NCBI GenBank assembly: GCA_947490345.1
Contig: CANLGL010000045.1
Location: 1-46,129, forward strand
Direction of reading: 5' to 3'
Length of the DNA stretch: 46,129 nt
From: Deltaproteobacteria bacterium
GTDB lineage: Bacteria > Myxococcota_A > UBA796 > SXON01
Under the pieces are notes generated by a model that saw only the letters and a program-made list of their open reading frames with translations, did not search any database and had not been told where the DNA came from. A program made the position numbers and the translations under genes. Positions 17,317 to 25,947 of the stretch are shown piece by piece (within the stretch, counting starts at the first letter, position 1; each line of letters begins with the position of its first letter).

Positions 17317-19809
17317 ATGCTACTCCGAGGGTTGGGAACGATGATGCTCTTCTACGTACTGGCCTGCGATACCGTGGTACCTCAAAGGCCGGGCCTCGAC
17401 GTTTGGGAAGCGTGCACCACCGACGGCATCGAAATCCCGCTCACCTACGCCCCGACCGCGGCGGCCACGGTCAAAGAAGACCACCTCGGCGTCGTGCACA
17501 TCTACGCGGCCAACGATGCGGACCTCTTTTTCGCGGCCGGGTACGAGCAGGGGCGCCAGCGCCTCTACCAAATTGACCGCGCGCGTCACTCCACCCGCGG
17601 GACTTTGTCCGAAATGGACGGCGAGTCCGCGGTGGAGACTGACCTCATCGCCCGCACCTTCAACTTCCTCGACCTGGGCTGCCGCACCCTCCACTTTCAG
17701 GCCAAGACGCGGCCGGCGGACATCGGGCTCGGTGTGGCGTTCACCGCCGGGCTCAACCGCTACATCGCGGATCTTGCCGCCGGTACGGCCGAGGCGCCGG
17801 ACTCCTACGGTCAGGCCGGTCTCACCTACATTCCGGAGGCCTTCACCGTCGTTGACGTGGTCGCGATGGGCAAGCGCATCAACCTCGGGTACTCCAACCA
17901 GATCGACTACGACGTGCTCGTTTCCATCTCGCAGGAGCTGGTGAACAACTTCGACGAGGTGCCGGTGTGGGCGCCGTCCCGTGGGCAGTTCATCGTCGAT
18001 GGGGCCCTGGAAACCCAAAGCAGCGCCTCCCGCTCGGGGCCGATCGAGCCGCTTTTCCCCCCGGAGCTGGAGCTCGACGACGAGCTGGGCACCCGCCTGT
18101 CCGCGCTCGCCAAGGCGCATGGTGCGGGCCGCGCCAGCAACAACTGGGCCTTCAACGGCGAACACACGCTAAGCGGGAAGCCGGTCATGGCCAATGATCC
18201 GCACGCCAGCCTGATGACGCCGTCCATGCTCATCGCGTGGCACCTCAACTCGGCCGAGGCCGGCGGCAACTTCGACGTGGCAGGGTTCAGCTTTCCGGGC
18301 GTCCCCGGCGTGCACCTCGGTCACAACCAGCACGTCAACTGGACCGCCACGACCAACTTCGCCGACGTGATGGACATCTACGACGTCGCGATCGACGAAG
18401 ACGGCTACGCTGACATGGGCGGCGACGCGGTCAAGGTGCGTACTCGCGACGAGGTCATCCGCGTCAAGCAGGCCGACGGCAGCCTGCTGGAAGCCATCTA
18501 CGTCGTCACCGAGATCCCCGACTTTGGCGTGCTTTTGCCGGAAGAACTCCTGCCGGTCCCAGCCAACGTGTTCGCGGAGGGCGGCGTGATGATCGCGTGG
18601 GCCGGCTTTGAGCCAGAGACGCAGGAGCTCTTCGAGTACCTGGATTTCGACCGAAGCACGAACATCGCCGAATTCCGCGAGGCGGTCGGGCTCGAGATGG
18701 TCGGCCAGCAGAACTGGCTCTTCGGCGACGCCACGGGCATCGGCTACCAGACTCACGGGCACATCCCCGTGCGTACGGGCGACCCCCGCCGTATTCAGGA
18801 TGCCAGCGACGCGAGTGTACTTTGGACGGGCGATCACCTCGACGACGCGCTGTACCCCACCCTCGACGGGTCCCAGGACTTCATCGGCACCGGGAACAAC
18901 GCGCCGTTCGCCCATACGCTCGACAACAATCCCACCAACGACGCCTTCTACTACGGCAGCTACTTCGATCCCGGCTGGCGCGCCGACCGCATCCACGAGC
19001 TTGGCAACGCCCTGGTCGCGCGCGGCAATGTCAGCCCCAGCGACATGATCGAGATGCAGGCCGACGTGCGCTCGGGCATCGCCAGTGACCTGCTCCCCCT
19101 GCTCGTGGAGGTCGGGAGCCGCCTCGCGACCGACGAGGCGCTCGCCGACTACCGGGATCGCGCTGATCTCGTGGATGCCATCGCGGTCCTGGCGGCATGG
19201 GACGGGGACATGGACATGGACAGCGAAGCCGCGGCCGTCTTCCACACCTGGCAGGCCCTCCTCGGGCGGCGCACGCTGTTCGGCGACATGAGCGTGCTCT
19301 TCGACGCGATCGCCGAGGCCACTCCGGTGACCGTGGCCAAGCTCAACGTGCTGGCGCACACGCAGAAGCACGAGGGCCTGCTCGATGGCCGCGGCGACAT
19401 CGACATGCTCCAGGCCCTGTCCGACGCGCTGGAGTGGGTCGAAGAGCAGCGGCTGGCGCTCGGCGTGCCCGTGCTCACCTGGGGTCATGTGCACACCGCC
19501 TGGTTCAAGGGGACCTTCGGCGTGGACATCGAAGCTCCCTTCTCGGGCGACGAGTCCACCGTCAATGTGGCGGATTGCCCAGCTTGGAACGGCAACGAGC
19601 TCAACTCTCCCTGCGCATCGCACGAGGGCAGTCTGTACCGCGCGATCGTGGGCTTCGGCGACGACGACGTGCCCGAGCTGTACTTCCACCACGGCCACGG
19701 CGGCTACGGCCCCGAGTCCGACTGGCACGAATTCGAGTACAAATACCTGCCCTACCGCAAAGACGAAGTCGACGAAGCGACCGTCCGAACCTGGGAGATC
19801 GTTCCATGA
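17317..19809 (+). CDS. Penicillin acylase-family Ntn hydrolase, predicted lipoprotein
   Basis: An 830-residue protein of the penicillin/acyl-homoserine-lactone acylase family (amide hydrolysis; autocleaved alpha and beta chains). VLAC gives a lipobox near residue 17, or residue 9 if the ATG at 17341 is used. The alpha part has GVVHIYAANDADLFFAAGYEQGR and RLYQID. The nucleophile is Ser274 in RASNNWAFNG, the predicted new N-terminus of the beta chain. SGKPVMANDPH follows as in active enzymes, and the beta chain has PGVPGVHLGHNQHVNWTATTN. The expected catalytic Asn region and length are intact, so it is probably active. The start at 17317 includes an Arg in the leader. Its stop overlaps the next ATG (ATGA). 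Substrate unknown; AHL quenching or cell-wall amide hydrolysis are possibilities only. Confidence 0.88.
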   Translation: MLLRGLGTMMLFYVLACDTVVPQRPGLDVWEACTTDGIEIPLTYAPTAAATVKEDHLGVVHIYAANDADLFFAAGYEQGRQRLYQIDRARHSTRGTLSEMDGESAVETDLIARTFNFLDLGCRTLHFQAKTRPADIGLGVAFTAGLNRYIADLAAGTAEAPDSYGQAGLTYIPEAFTVVDVVAMGKRINLGYSNQIDYDVLVSISQELVNNFDEVPVWAPSRGQFIVDGALETQSSASRSGPIEPLFPPELELDDELGTRLSALAKAHGAGRASNNWAFNGEHTLSGKPVMANDPHASLMTPSMLIAWHLNSAEAGGNFDVAGFSFPGVPGVHLGHNQHVNWTATTNFADVMDIYDVAIDEDGYADMGGDAVKVRTRDEVIRVKQADGSLLEAIYVVTEIPDFGVLLPEELLPVPANVFAEGGVMIAWAGFEPETQELFEYLDFDRSTNIAEFREAVGLEMVGQQNWLFGDATGIGYQTHGHIPVRTGDPRRIQDASDASVLWTGDHLDDALYPTLDGSQDFIGTGNNAPFAHTLDNNPTNDAFYYGSYFDPGWRADRIHELGNALVARGNVSPSDMIEMQADVRSGIASDLLPLLVEVGSRLATDEALADYRDRADLVDAIAVLAAWDGDMDMDSEAAAVFHTWQALLGRRTLFGDMSVLFDAIAEATPVTVAKLNVLAHTQKHEGLLDGRGDIDMLQALSDALEWVEEQRLALGVPVLTWGHVHTAWFKGTFGVDIEAPFSGDESTVNVADCPAWNGNELNSPCASHEGSLYRAIVGFGDDDVPELYFHHGHGGYGPESDWHEFEYKYLPYRKDEVDEATVRTWEIVP

Positions 19810-20042
19810 AGTTTCTGCTCTGCATGCTCCTCGTCGGCTGCACCCCGCCCTCCTGCGACGAGGGCTACACCTTCGACATCGAGGGGTTGTGCGTCGTGGA
19901 CACCGGGGTCCCTGTCATCGACACCGCCAGCGACTCTGGGACCGACAGTGGCCAGGACAGCGACAGCGGTGGCGAGACCGGGGACACCGCCGACACCGCA
20001 GACACCGCCGACACCGCCGACACCGCCGACACCGCCGAGTAG
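19806..20042 (+). CDS. Small lipoprotein with a DTA tandem-repeat tail
   Basis: A 78-residue lipoprotein. MKFLLCMLLVGC has a clear lipobox (LVGC). A short Cys-containing segment (PPSCDEGYTFDIEGLCVVDTG) could form one disulfide. The rest is a Ser/Asp/Gly then Asp-Thr-Ala repeat that probably acts as a flexible stalk or is a spacer without a fold. It overlaps the penicillin-acylase stop by ATGA, so it is translated with it and may be its partner. A strong hairpin just past the stop ends the operon. No family recognised. Confidence 0.75.
   Translation: MKFLLCMLLVGCTPPSCDEGYTFDIEGLCVVDTGVPVIDTASDSGTDSGQDSDSGGETGDTADTADTADTADTADTAE
19983..20036 (+). repeat. Six tandem copies of the 9-bp unit GACACCGCC
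   Basis: Six consecutive 9-bp units encode Asp-Thr-Ala at the 3' end of the small lipoprotein gene; one unit has GCA in place of GCC. Near-perfect identity suggests slippage, so copy number may vary between strains without breaking the frame. Confidence 0.85.
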
Positions 20043-20048
20043 TTCGGG

Positions 20049-20100
20049 GCGACGCGCCAGCGCTGGCTTCCTTTGCCGAGGCGGGCGCTGGGCGCGTCGC
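20049..20100 (+). terminator. Long GC-rich hairpin after the penicillin-acylase operon
   Basis: GCGACGCGCCAGCGC (20049-20063) pairs with GCGCTGGGCGCGTCGC (20085-20100) to give 15 base pairs with one bulged G and a 21-nt loop. It starts six bases after the small lipoprotein stop. There is no U-tract, so it may stabilise the 3' end or act as a weak or Rho-assisted terminator. Confidence 0.6.
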
Positions 20101-20372
20101 GGGGCTGACGTCGACCCGCGCGACCACGCCGCTGGCCCGGCACCGCCGCGTCGCGACACAGCTCGTCTGCCTCCCGGTCCGGCGTCCGCCCCCTCCGCCC
20201 CCTGCCGATCCTGCCCCTCGCGCCCGACGGCGCCGTCGTTCGGCGCGGCGATCGACCCCTGCGACACGGTGTCGCACCTGTCGTGATCTTGTAAATACGC
20301 AAATCTCCGTAATAGTGCTAAAGTCCAAAACAGACAGACCGACTCCCCCGGCCCTTCTCCCCAGGAGCCCCC
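20101..20372 (+). promoter_or_regulatory. Promoter and leader of the MshEN/GspE-like gene
   Basis: The gap between the hairpin and the next gene holds no ORF I can support. Its last 90 bp are AT-richer. A weak sigma70-like pair is TTGTAA (20289-20294) and TAATAG (20310-20315) with a 15-bp spacer. AGGAG lies just before the ATG at 20373, with a run of Cs as spacer. The first 180 bp are GC-rich without recognisable structure apart from the hairpin. Confidence 0.4.
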
Positions 20373-22382
20373 ATGACGCAACGCCGCCGCCTCGGTGAAA
20401 TCCTTGTTTCGGAGGCTATTCTGGCCGCCGACGTGGTCGAGCGGGCGCTCAAGACCCAGGCGCAAGGCGGCCGGCGCCGGCTGGGACAGGTGCTCGTCGA
20501 CTCGGGCGCGCTCGAGCCGGCGTGGCTGACCGCAGCGCTGGCGCTCCAGGCGGGGGTCGCCACCGTCGACCCGCTGGCGCTGGAGGTGGACTCGGCGACG
20601 CTGTGGCGGGTGCCGCCGGACGTCGCCGAGCGGACGGGGAGCTTCGTCGGCCGCGACGCGGACGGGCTGGTGGTGGTCGTGCAGGATCCCTCCAACGACC
20701 GGGCCGCACGCTCGCTCGCGGGATTGTTGGGCGTCGCTCAGGTTCGGATCGCCGCCGGCCTGCCCGATCGTGTCGCCTCGGCCATCGCCCGTCACTACGA
20801 CACCACGGCGCTCCGAGCCCGGCGCCTTCGCGGCCTGGTGGGCGAAGAGCGCCCGGCCGTGACCAGCCCGACCTCGGGCGAGCTCGACGCCCGCGTGATG
20901 CTGGGGCGTCTCAACCGGCAGGGCGCCCGCACCCACGCCGACTTCGCGAGCGCGCTCCTGGTCTTCGCGGTTGAGAGCGGCGCCGAGCGCCTCTGCGTGG
21001 ACACCGGCAAGGTCACGATCGCCTGGGACGGCGTCGAGAAGCACATCCTGGATCTCCCGGCCACCCAGGCACACGGAATCACGACGCGTTTGCGCACCCT
21101 CCTCCGACTCGACGCGGGTGGCAACCGGCCCACGAGCAATGACGGGGAGGTCAAGCTCGGCGAGAGCGCCTTCGAGGTCTGCGCCCGCAGCCACCCCGGA
21201 CCCTCCGGCGGCCGAGTCGAGGCGCGCCTGATCGCCTCCGATGGCGTGATCAACACGATGAACCCTCGGGTGGCAGCGGCATGGCGCGGGCTGATGGCCG
21301 CGCCAGGAATCGTCGTGGTCGCCATCCCCCCTGGCGGCGACGGTCTTGAGCCCCCGGAGACACCCGTGCGCGTCGAACGCCGGGCGCTCACCGATCGGGC
21401 CAGCGTCGAAGCGGCCGTTCGCGCCGCCGAGTCGGGGCGAACGGTGTTGGCGACCATCACGGCGCCAGGCGTCGTCGAGGGCCTGGCGCGGCTCCGCGAC
21501 CTCGCGCCGTCCCGGTCCGCATTCGCGGCAATGCTCACCGGGGCGCTGGCGGCGCGCCGCCTCCGCCGCGCCTGCCCCACCTGCTCCCAACCGGCGGAGC
21601 TGGACCAGGCGGGCGCCGAGCGCCTCGGTGTCGTGCCCTTCGCCGCCCCGCGCCCGGGCAGCGGTTGCCCGAGCTGTGCCTACCTGCGCTACCGCGGCTC
21701 GGTCTGGTGCTACGAGCTGGTGGTCGCCTCCCAGCCGCTGCGCGATGCGATCGACACCGGCGCGCCGATCTCCGAGATCGGGCATCGCGCCCTCCCACTG
21801 GCCGAGCGCGCACTCCAGGTGGACGCGGTGTCCCAAGCCATCCTCGGCATGACCACTGGCGAAGAGCTGCAGCGCTGCATCCCTCCCCGGCCGGCCTGGG
21901 CCCAAGTGGCCCCTGACGAGCGCCACCGGGGCCTCATCCGCGCGGTCACCAACCCGGGTGCGGAGTCGGTCGACGACCCGCGCACCAACGCCAGCGCAGG
22001 GGCACTGCCCGCGATCCTGCTCGTCCACCCCGGCGACGCCGCTGCTGCCAAGCTCCGCGCCGCGCTCAGTGGCCGCGCCGACGTCGCGGCGGCCGGGTCG
22101 GCAGCGGCGGCGCGCACTCCTGGCCTCCCCGGCGTGCCCGCCGTCGGCGTGCTGGCCAGGTGGCCCCGCGGCGGCTGGGACGCCGAGCTCATCGCCGAGT
22201 GGCAAGCCCTCGGCATGCGGGTGGTCCTGCTCGGCGTTCCGGGCGACCTCGACGAGATGTCGGCCGCGTTCGCGCTCAACGTGGACGAGTACGCCGGAAG
22301 CATCGAGGAAGTGGGCGTGCGTCTCGCGCGATGGTTGCCCGGCCTGACCAGCAGCGAGGCGCCGAACTGCAACTTCGGGTGA
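20373..22382 (+). CDS. MshEN domain fused to a degenerate GspE/PilB-like body and a receiver-like tail
   Basis: A 669-residue protein related to type II secretion/type IV pilus assembly ATPases. Residues 6-29 and 36-59 are two 24-residue MshEN motifs (RLGEILV... and RLGQVLVDSGALEP...), the fold that binds cyclic di-GMP in MshE. The second is near consensus; the first has Ala for Gly at residue 15. The C-terminal GspE region keeps the zinc-type cysteines (CPTC and CPSC) and YRGSVWCYELV. The motor is gone: the expected GPTGSGKT is replaced by AIPPGGDG, and the Asp-box/Walker B stretch is absent, so ATPase activity is not expected. The last about 110 residues resemble a receiver domain without its phospho-Asp. 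It could be a c-di-GMP-responsive adaptor for a secretion or pilus machine; no such machine is in the window. Confidence 0.78.
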   Translation: MTQRRRLGEILVSEAILAADVVERALKTQAQGGRRRLGQVLVDSGALEPAWLTAALALQAGVATVDPLALEVDSATLWRVPPDVAERTGSFVGRDADGLVVVVQDPSNDRAARSLAGLLGVAQVRIAAGLPDRVASAIARHYDTTALRARRLRGLVGEERPAVTSPTSGELDARVMLGRLNRQGARTHADFASALLVFAVESGAERLCVDTGKVTIAWDGVEKHILDLPATQAHGITTRLRTLLRLDAGGNRPTSNDGEVKLGESAFEVCARSHPGPSGGRVEARLIASDGVINTMNPRVAAAWRGLMAAPGIVVVAIPPGGDGLEPPETPVRVERRALTDRASVEAAVRAAESGRTVLATITAPGVVEGLARLRDLAPSRSAFAAMLTGALAARRLRRACPTCSQPAELDQAGAERLGVVPFAAPRPGSGCPSCAYLRYRGSVWCYELVVASQPLRDAIDTGAPISEIGHRALPLAERALQVDAVSQAILGMTTGEELQRCIPPRPAWAQVAPDERHRGLIRAVTNPGAESVDDPRTNASAGALPAILLVHPGDAAAAKLRAALSGRADVAAAGSAAAARTPGLPGVPAVGVLARWPRGGWDAELIAEWQALGMRVVLLGVPGDLDEMSAAFALNVDEYAGSIEEVGVRLARWLPGLTSSEAPNCNFG

Positions 22383-22414
22383 CCGCGCGTTAGCAGCCCG
22401 GCTCGAAGGACCAG

Positions 22415-24193
22415 ATGGACCTCCCGGGCGTGCGCACCCTGCGCCGAAACTTGCCGAACTCGCTGCGCTTCGCCCGCGAGTCGGTGCTGCCGCTGTGGCG
22501 TTGGTACGTGCCCGGTATCGCCGCGGTGCTCCTCACCAACTGGCTCGGCGTCCAGGTCCCCACGCGCATGGCCGTGGGCCTCGACAAGCTGCGCGCCGGC
22601 GAGTCCGGTGTCGCGACCGAGGCGATGTGGATCGCGATCATCGGCGTGGTGGTCATCGTGGTGCGGACGCTGTCGCGGGTGTGGTTCTTCACGCCCGGGC
22701 GCATCGCCGAGTCGCAGATGCGGGAGCGTTTCTTCGCGGCGCTCTTGCGGCTCCAGCCGGGTTTCTACAGCCGGTACCCCACCGGCGATCTGCTCAGCCG
22801 GGCCACGAGCGACGTCACCTTCGCTCGCGCGCTGGCCGGCTTCGCGCTGATGCAGGGTGCCAACGCCATCGCCGGCCTGCTGGCGGGGGTTGGCAAGATG
22901 CTGACGCTCTCCCCGACCCTCACCGTCGCCGTCGCGATTCCCTGTGTGCTCGCCTACTGGGCGGTCTCGTGGGCCACACCGCAGCTGATGGCGATGCAAC
23001 GAGCCTCACAGAAGCAGCTTGGCGAGCTGGCGGACGAGCTGCTGGGCAGCTTCCAGGGTGTAGCGACGGTGCAGGGTTTCTGCGCCGAAGAGACCTTCAC
23101 CCGACGCCTGGACGAACGGGCTGCCAACCTCCGCGCATCGAGCCTGCAGATGACCCGGCTGCGGGTGATCGCCTTTCCGCTCTTGACCGTGGCCGGCGGC
23201 GTCGCGACGTGGGGGCTCCTGGCGGTCGGCGGCGGCGCCGTACGCAGCGGGGACCTTACCGCCGGGGAGCTCGCGGCCTTCGTCGCGTTGGTGGCATTCA
23301 TCGTGATGCCGCTGCGCATGGTCGGCTGGCTCCTCCCCGTCTTCCAGCGCGCTGAGGCCTCGCTGGAGCGCATCTACATCGTCCTCGACGAGCCGGTGGA
23401 GCGTCCCGACATCGGACTGGCCCGGCCGGTCCCTGCGCACGCGCCCACCCTCACCTTCTCAGACCTGAGCTTCGCCTTTGGGGACGCGCCCGATCGGCCC
23501 GTGCTCCAGGGGCTCACGACCACCATTCCCGCCGGCTCGACCGTCGGCATCTACGGCCCGGTCGCCAGCGGCAAGAGCACGCTCTTGCGGCTCCTCGCGC
23601 GGCTGGAGAATCCTCCGCCGGGTACGGTGTTCGTGGACGGCGTGGACCTGCGCGAGCTCGACCTCGACGCCTGGCGCGCGAGGGTGTGCCTGGTCACCCA
23701 GACGCCGTTCCTGTTCTCCGAGACGATCGAGGAGAACATCGGCTTCGGTGCCGACCGCAACGCCGTCGCAGCGGCGGCAAATGATGCTGCCCTCACGACG
23801 GACCTCGCGGCGCTGCCCGCCGGGCTCGACACGGTGGTCGGCGAGCGGGGCATCGCCCTCTCGGGGGGCCAGCGGCAGCGGGTGGCGTTGGCGCGGGGGC
23901 TCTTGCGGCCGGCGAGCCTGGTGCTCTTGGACGATGTGCTCAGCGCTGTGGACCACCGCACCGAGGGCGACCTCCTCGCCATCCTCCGCGCTCGGACCGA
24001 GGCCACACGCATCATCGTCAGCCACCGCCTCTCGGCCCTGGTCCACACCGACCTCATCCTGGTGCTGACCAAAGGCCGGCTCGTGGACCAGGGCACCCAC
24101 CAGGAGCTGCTCGGCCGTCCAGGCCCCTACCGCGACGCCTGGGACACCCAACGCGACCCCGCCGACGTCGCCGACGCCGCGGTGTCCGCATGA
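22415..24193 (+). CDS. ABC exporter half-transporter with degenerate ATP site
   Basis: A 592-residue fused membrane-ATPase protein with six transmembrane helices, then a nucleotide-binding domain from about residue 340. Walker A is GPVASGKST (about 380), the signature is the canonical LSGGQRQRVALARG, and Walker B is SLVLLDDVLSAVD. There the catalytic Glu is Asp, as in the degenerate site of heterodimeric exporters such as TM287/288. It should pair with the next gene. GAAGGA six bases before the ATG supports the start. The last four bases overlap the next ATG (ATGA), so subunits are made in equal amounts. Substrate unknown; this group includes lipid, drug and peptide exporters. Confidence 0.93.
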   Translation: MDLPGVRTLRRNLPNSLRFARESVLPLWRWYVPGIAAVLLTNWLGVQVPTRMAVGLDKLRAGESGVATEAMWIAIIGVVVIVVRTLSRVWFFTPGRIAESQMRERFFAALLRLQPGFYSRYPTGDLLSRATSDVTFARALAGFALMQGANAIAGLLAGVGKMLTLSPTLTVAVAIPCVLAYWAVSWATPQLMAMQRASQKQLGELADELLGSFQGVATVQGFCAEETFTRRLDERAANLRASSLQMTRLRVIAFPLLTVAGGVATWGLLAVGGGAVRSGDLTAGELAAFVALVAFIVMPLRMVGWLLPVFQRAEASLERIYIVLDEPVERPDIGLARPVPAHAPTLTFSDLSFAFGDAPDRPVLQGLTTTIPAGSTVGIYGPVASGKSTLLRLLARLENPPPGTVFVDGVDLRELDLDAWRARVCLVTQTPFLFSETIEENIGFGADRNAVAAAANDAALTTDLAALPAGLDTVVGERGIALSGGQRQRVALARGLLRPASLVLLDDVLSAVDHRTEGDLLAILRARTEATRIIVSHRLSALVHTDLILVLTKGRLVDQGTHQELLGRPGPYRDAWDTQRDPADVADAAVSA

Positions 24194-25941
24194 CCGGCGA
24201 CAGCGCCGCCGTGGCGCCCTGGACCTGGCGTTCGCTGGTGCCCTTCTTGCGCCCGGACTCGCGCAGCTTCGTGCTCGCGCTGATCCTTACGCCCGTCATT
24301 GCCGGGCTGGGCGCGCTCCAACCCATCCTACTGAAGCAGGTCATCGACGAGCACATCACGGCCGGCACCGGCGAGGGTCTCCAGGCCGACGCCGCCTGGT
24401 ACCTCGCGGCCGTCCTCGCGGTCTTCGCGGTGGAGGGCGTATACACCTGGGTGCTGGCCAACGCCGCCGAGAACTCGATCCTGCGGCTGCGTCATGCCCT
24501 CTTCCGGCAGGTGCTGTCGCTGTCGCAGCGCTTCTTCGAGAAGCAGCCCACCGGCCAGCTCATGTCCCGCGCCACCAGCGACGTCGAGGCGCTCAACGAA
24601 GCGCTCTCCGCCGGCTCGATCTCGTTGGTGCTCGACATCTGCCTGATGCTCAGCGCGCTCGGGGCGATGTTCTGGCTCGATTGGCGGCTCGCGGCGCTCC
24701 TGTGCCTGCTCGGCCCGCCCATCGGCGGCGTCATCGAGTTCACCCGTCGGCGGATGCGTAGCCTGTACGCCGATATCCGCGACTCGCTCGCGTCCATGAA
24801 CAGCTACGCCGCCGAGCGCATCGCCGGCATCGAGGTCATCCAGCTCTATGGCCTGGAGCTGCGGGTCAGCGAACGTTTCGCCGAGCTGAACCGCCGTTAT
24901 CGCGACGCGAACGTGATGAACAACGTCTACGACGCAGCGCTTTACGCATTCATCGACGGCATCGCCAGCGTGTGCATCGCGGTGATGATCTACTGGGGCT
25001 CCACCCACGCCTCCACGGCGGTCTCCATCGGCCTCATCGTCGCTTTCCTGGACTACATCGACCGTTTGTTTCGCCCGCTGCGCGAGATCTCCGGCAAGAT
25101 CACCTTCCTCCAGCGGGCTTCGACCGCACTCGACAAGATCTTCTGGCTCCTCGGCCAGGACGACCGCATCACTCCTGGCGACTGCGCGCTCCCCGACGCC
25201 AAGGGCCACCTGATCCTGAAGGACCTGCGCTTCCGCTATCGGCCGGATTCTCCCTGGATTCTCGACGGGGTGAGCCTGGAGGTCCACCCGGGTGAAGTCG
25301 TGGCCGTGGTCGGTCGCACCGGCGCCGGCAAGAGCACGCTGGTGCGGCTTTTGGCGCGGGTGCACGACGGCTACGAGGGCAGCATCACCGTGGACGGCGT
25401 GGAGCTACACCGCATCCGCCCGGACGACATCCGCCGCGCCGTCGGCAGCGTCCGCCAGGAGGTGCAGCTTTTCCGCGACACGCTGCGCTTCAACATCACC
25501 CTCGACGATGTCACGCTCGACCCCGCGCGGGTGGAGGCGGCCATCCGCGAGAGCGGCGCCGACCACATCGCGGAGAAGTACCCCGAAGGCCTCGGCCACG
25601 TGCTGCGCGATCGCGGCGCCGATCTCAGCGCCGGCGAGGGCCAGATCGTCAGCCTCGCCCGGACGCTGGCGCGCAACCCCGCGCTGGTCATCCTCGACGA
25701 AGCCACCGCCAACGTGGACCCGGTCTCCGAGCGCATCCTCCAGGAGGCAATCGAGCGCCTTTTTGCCGATCGCACCTGCCTCGTCGTCGCCCACCGCCTC
25801 TCCACGATCACCCGCGCCGATCGCATCGTGGTCTTGGCCGGTGGGCGCGTGGCCGAGGTGGGCACCCACGCGGAGCTATTGGCGTTGGAGGGTGAGTATG
25901 CTGCGTTGTACCGCGAGGGGTTGGGGGCGATGGCGGGGTAG
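24190..25941 (+). CDS. ABC exporter half-transporter with consensus catalytic Glu
   Basis: A 583-residue partner of the preceding protein, with the same six-helix plus ATPase layout. The membrane part has the typical coupling-helix stretch RFFEKQPTGQLMSRATSDVEALNEAL. Walker A is GRTGAGKST (about 375), Walker B is ALVILDEATANVD with Glu, and the switch His is VVAHRLST. Its signature is LSAGEGQ instead of LSGGQ. Together with the Asp in the first subunit this gives one consensus and one degenerate ATP site, as in MdlAB/YheIH-type heterodimers. It ends six bases before the convergent amidohydrolase gene, so no room for a long terminator. Confidence 0.93.
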   Translation: MTGDSAAVAPWTWRSLVPFLRPDSRSFVLALILTPVIAGLGALQPILLKQVIDEHITAGTGEGLQADAAWYLAAVLAVFAVEGVYTWVLANAAENSILRLRHALFRQVLSLSQRFFEKQPTGQLMSRATSDVEALNEALSAGSISLVLDICLMLSALGAMFWLDWRLAALLCLLGPPIGGVIEFTRRRMRSLYADIRDSLASMNSYAAERIAGIEVIQLYGLELRVSERFAELNRRYRDANVMNNVYDAALYAFIDGIASVCIAVMIYWGSTHASTAVSIGLIVAFLDYIDRLFRPLREISGKITFLQRASTALDKIFWLLGQDDRITPGDCALPDAKGHLILKDLRFRYRPDSPWILDGVSLEVHPGEVVAVVGRTGAGKSTLVRLLARVHDGYEGSITVDGVELHRIRPDDIRRAVGSVRQEVQLFRDTLRFNITLDDVTLDPARVEAAIRESGADHIAEKYPEGLGHVLRDRGADLSAGEGQIVSLARTLARNPALVILDEATANVDPVSERILQEAIERLFADRTCLVVAHRLSTITRADRIVVLAGGRVAEVGTHAELLALEGEYAALYREGLGAMAG

Positions 25942-25947
25942 GCCCCC

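Noticed and set aside
19983..20036. GACACCGCC repeats as CRISPR or satellite
   Set aside because: 9-bp contiguous coding units with no spacers.
19752..22205. Antisense frame of about 800 codons over the MshEN gene
   Set aside because: The sense strand has clear MshEN and GspE features; the antisense translation has none.
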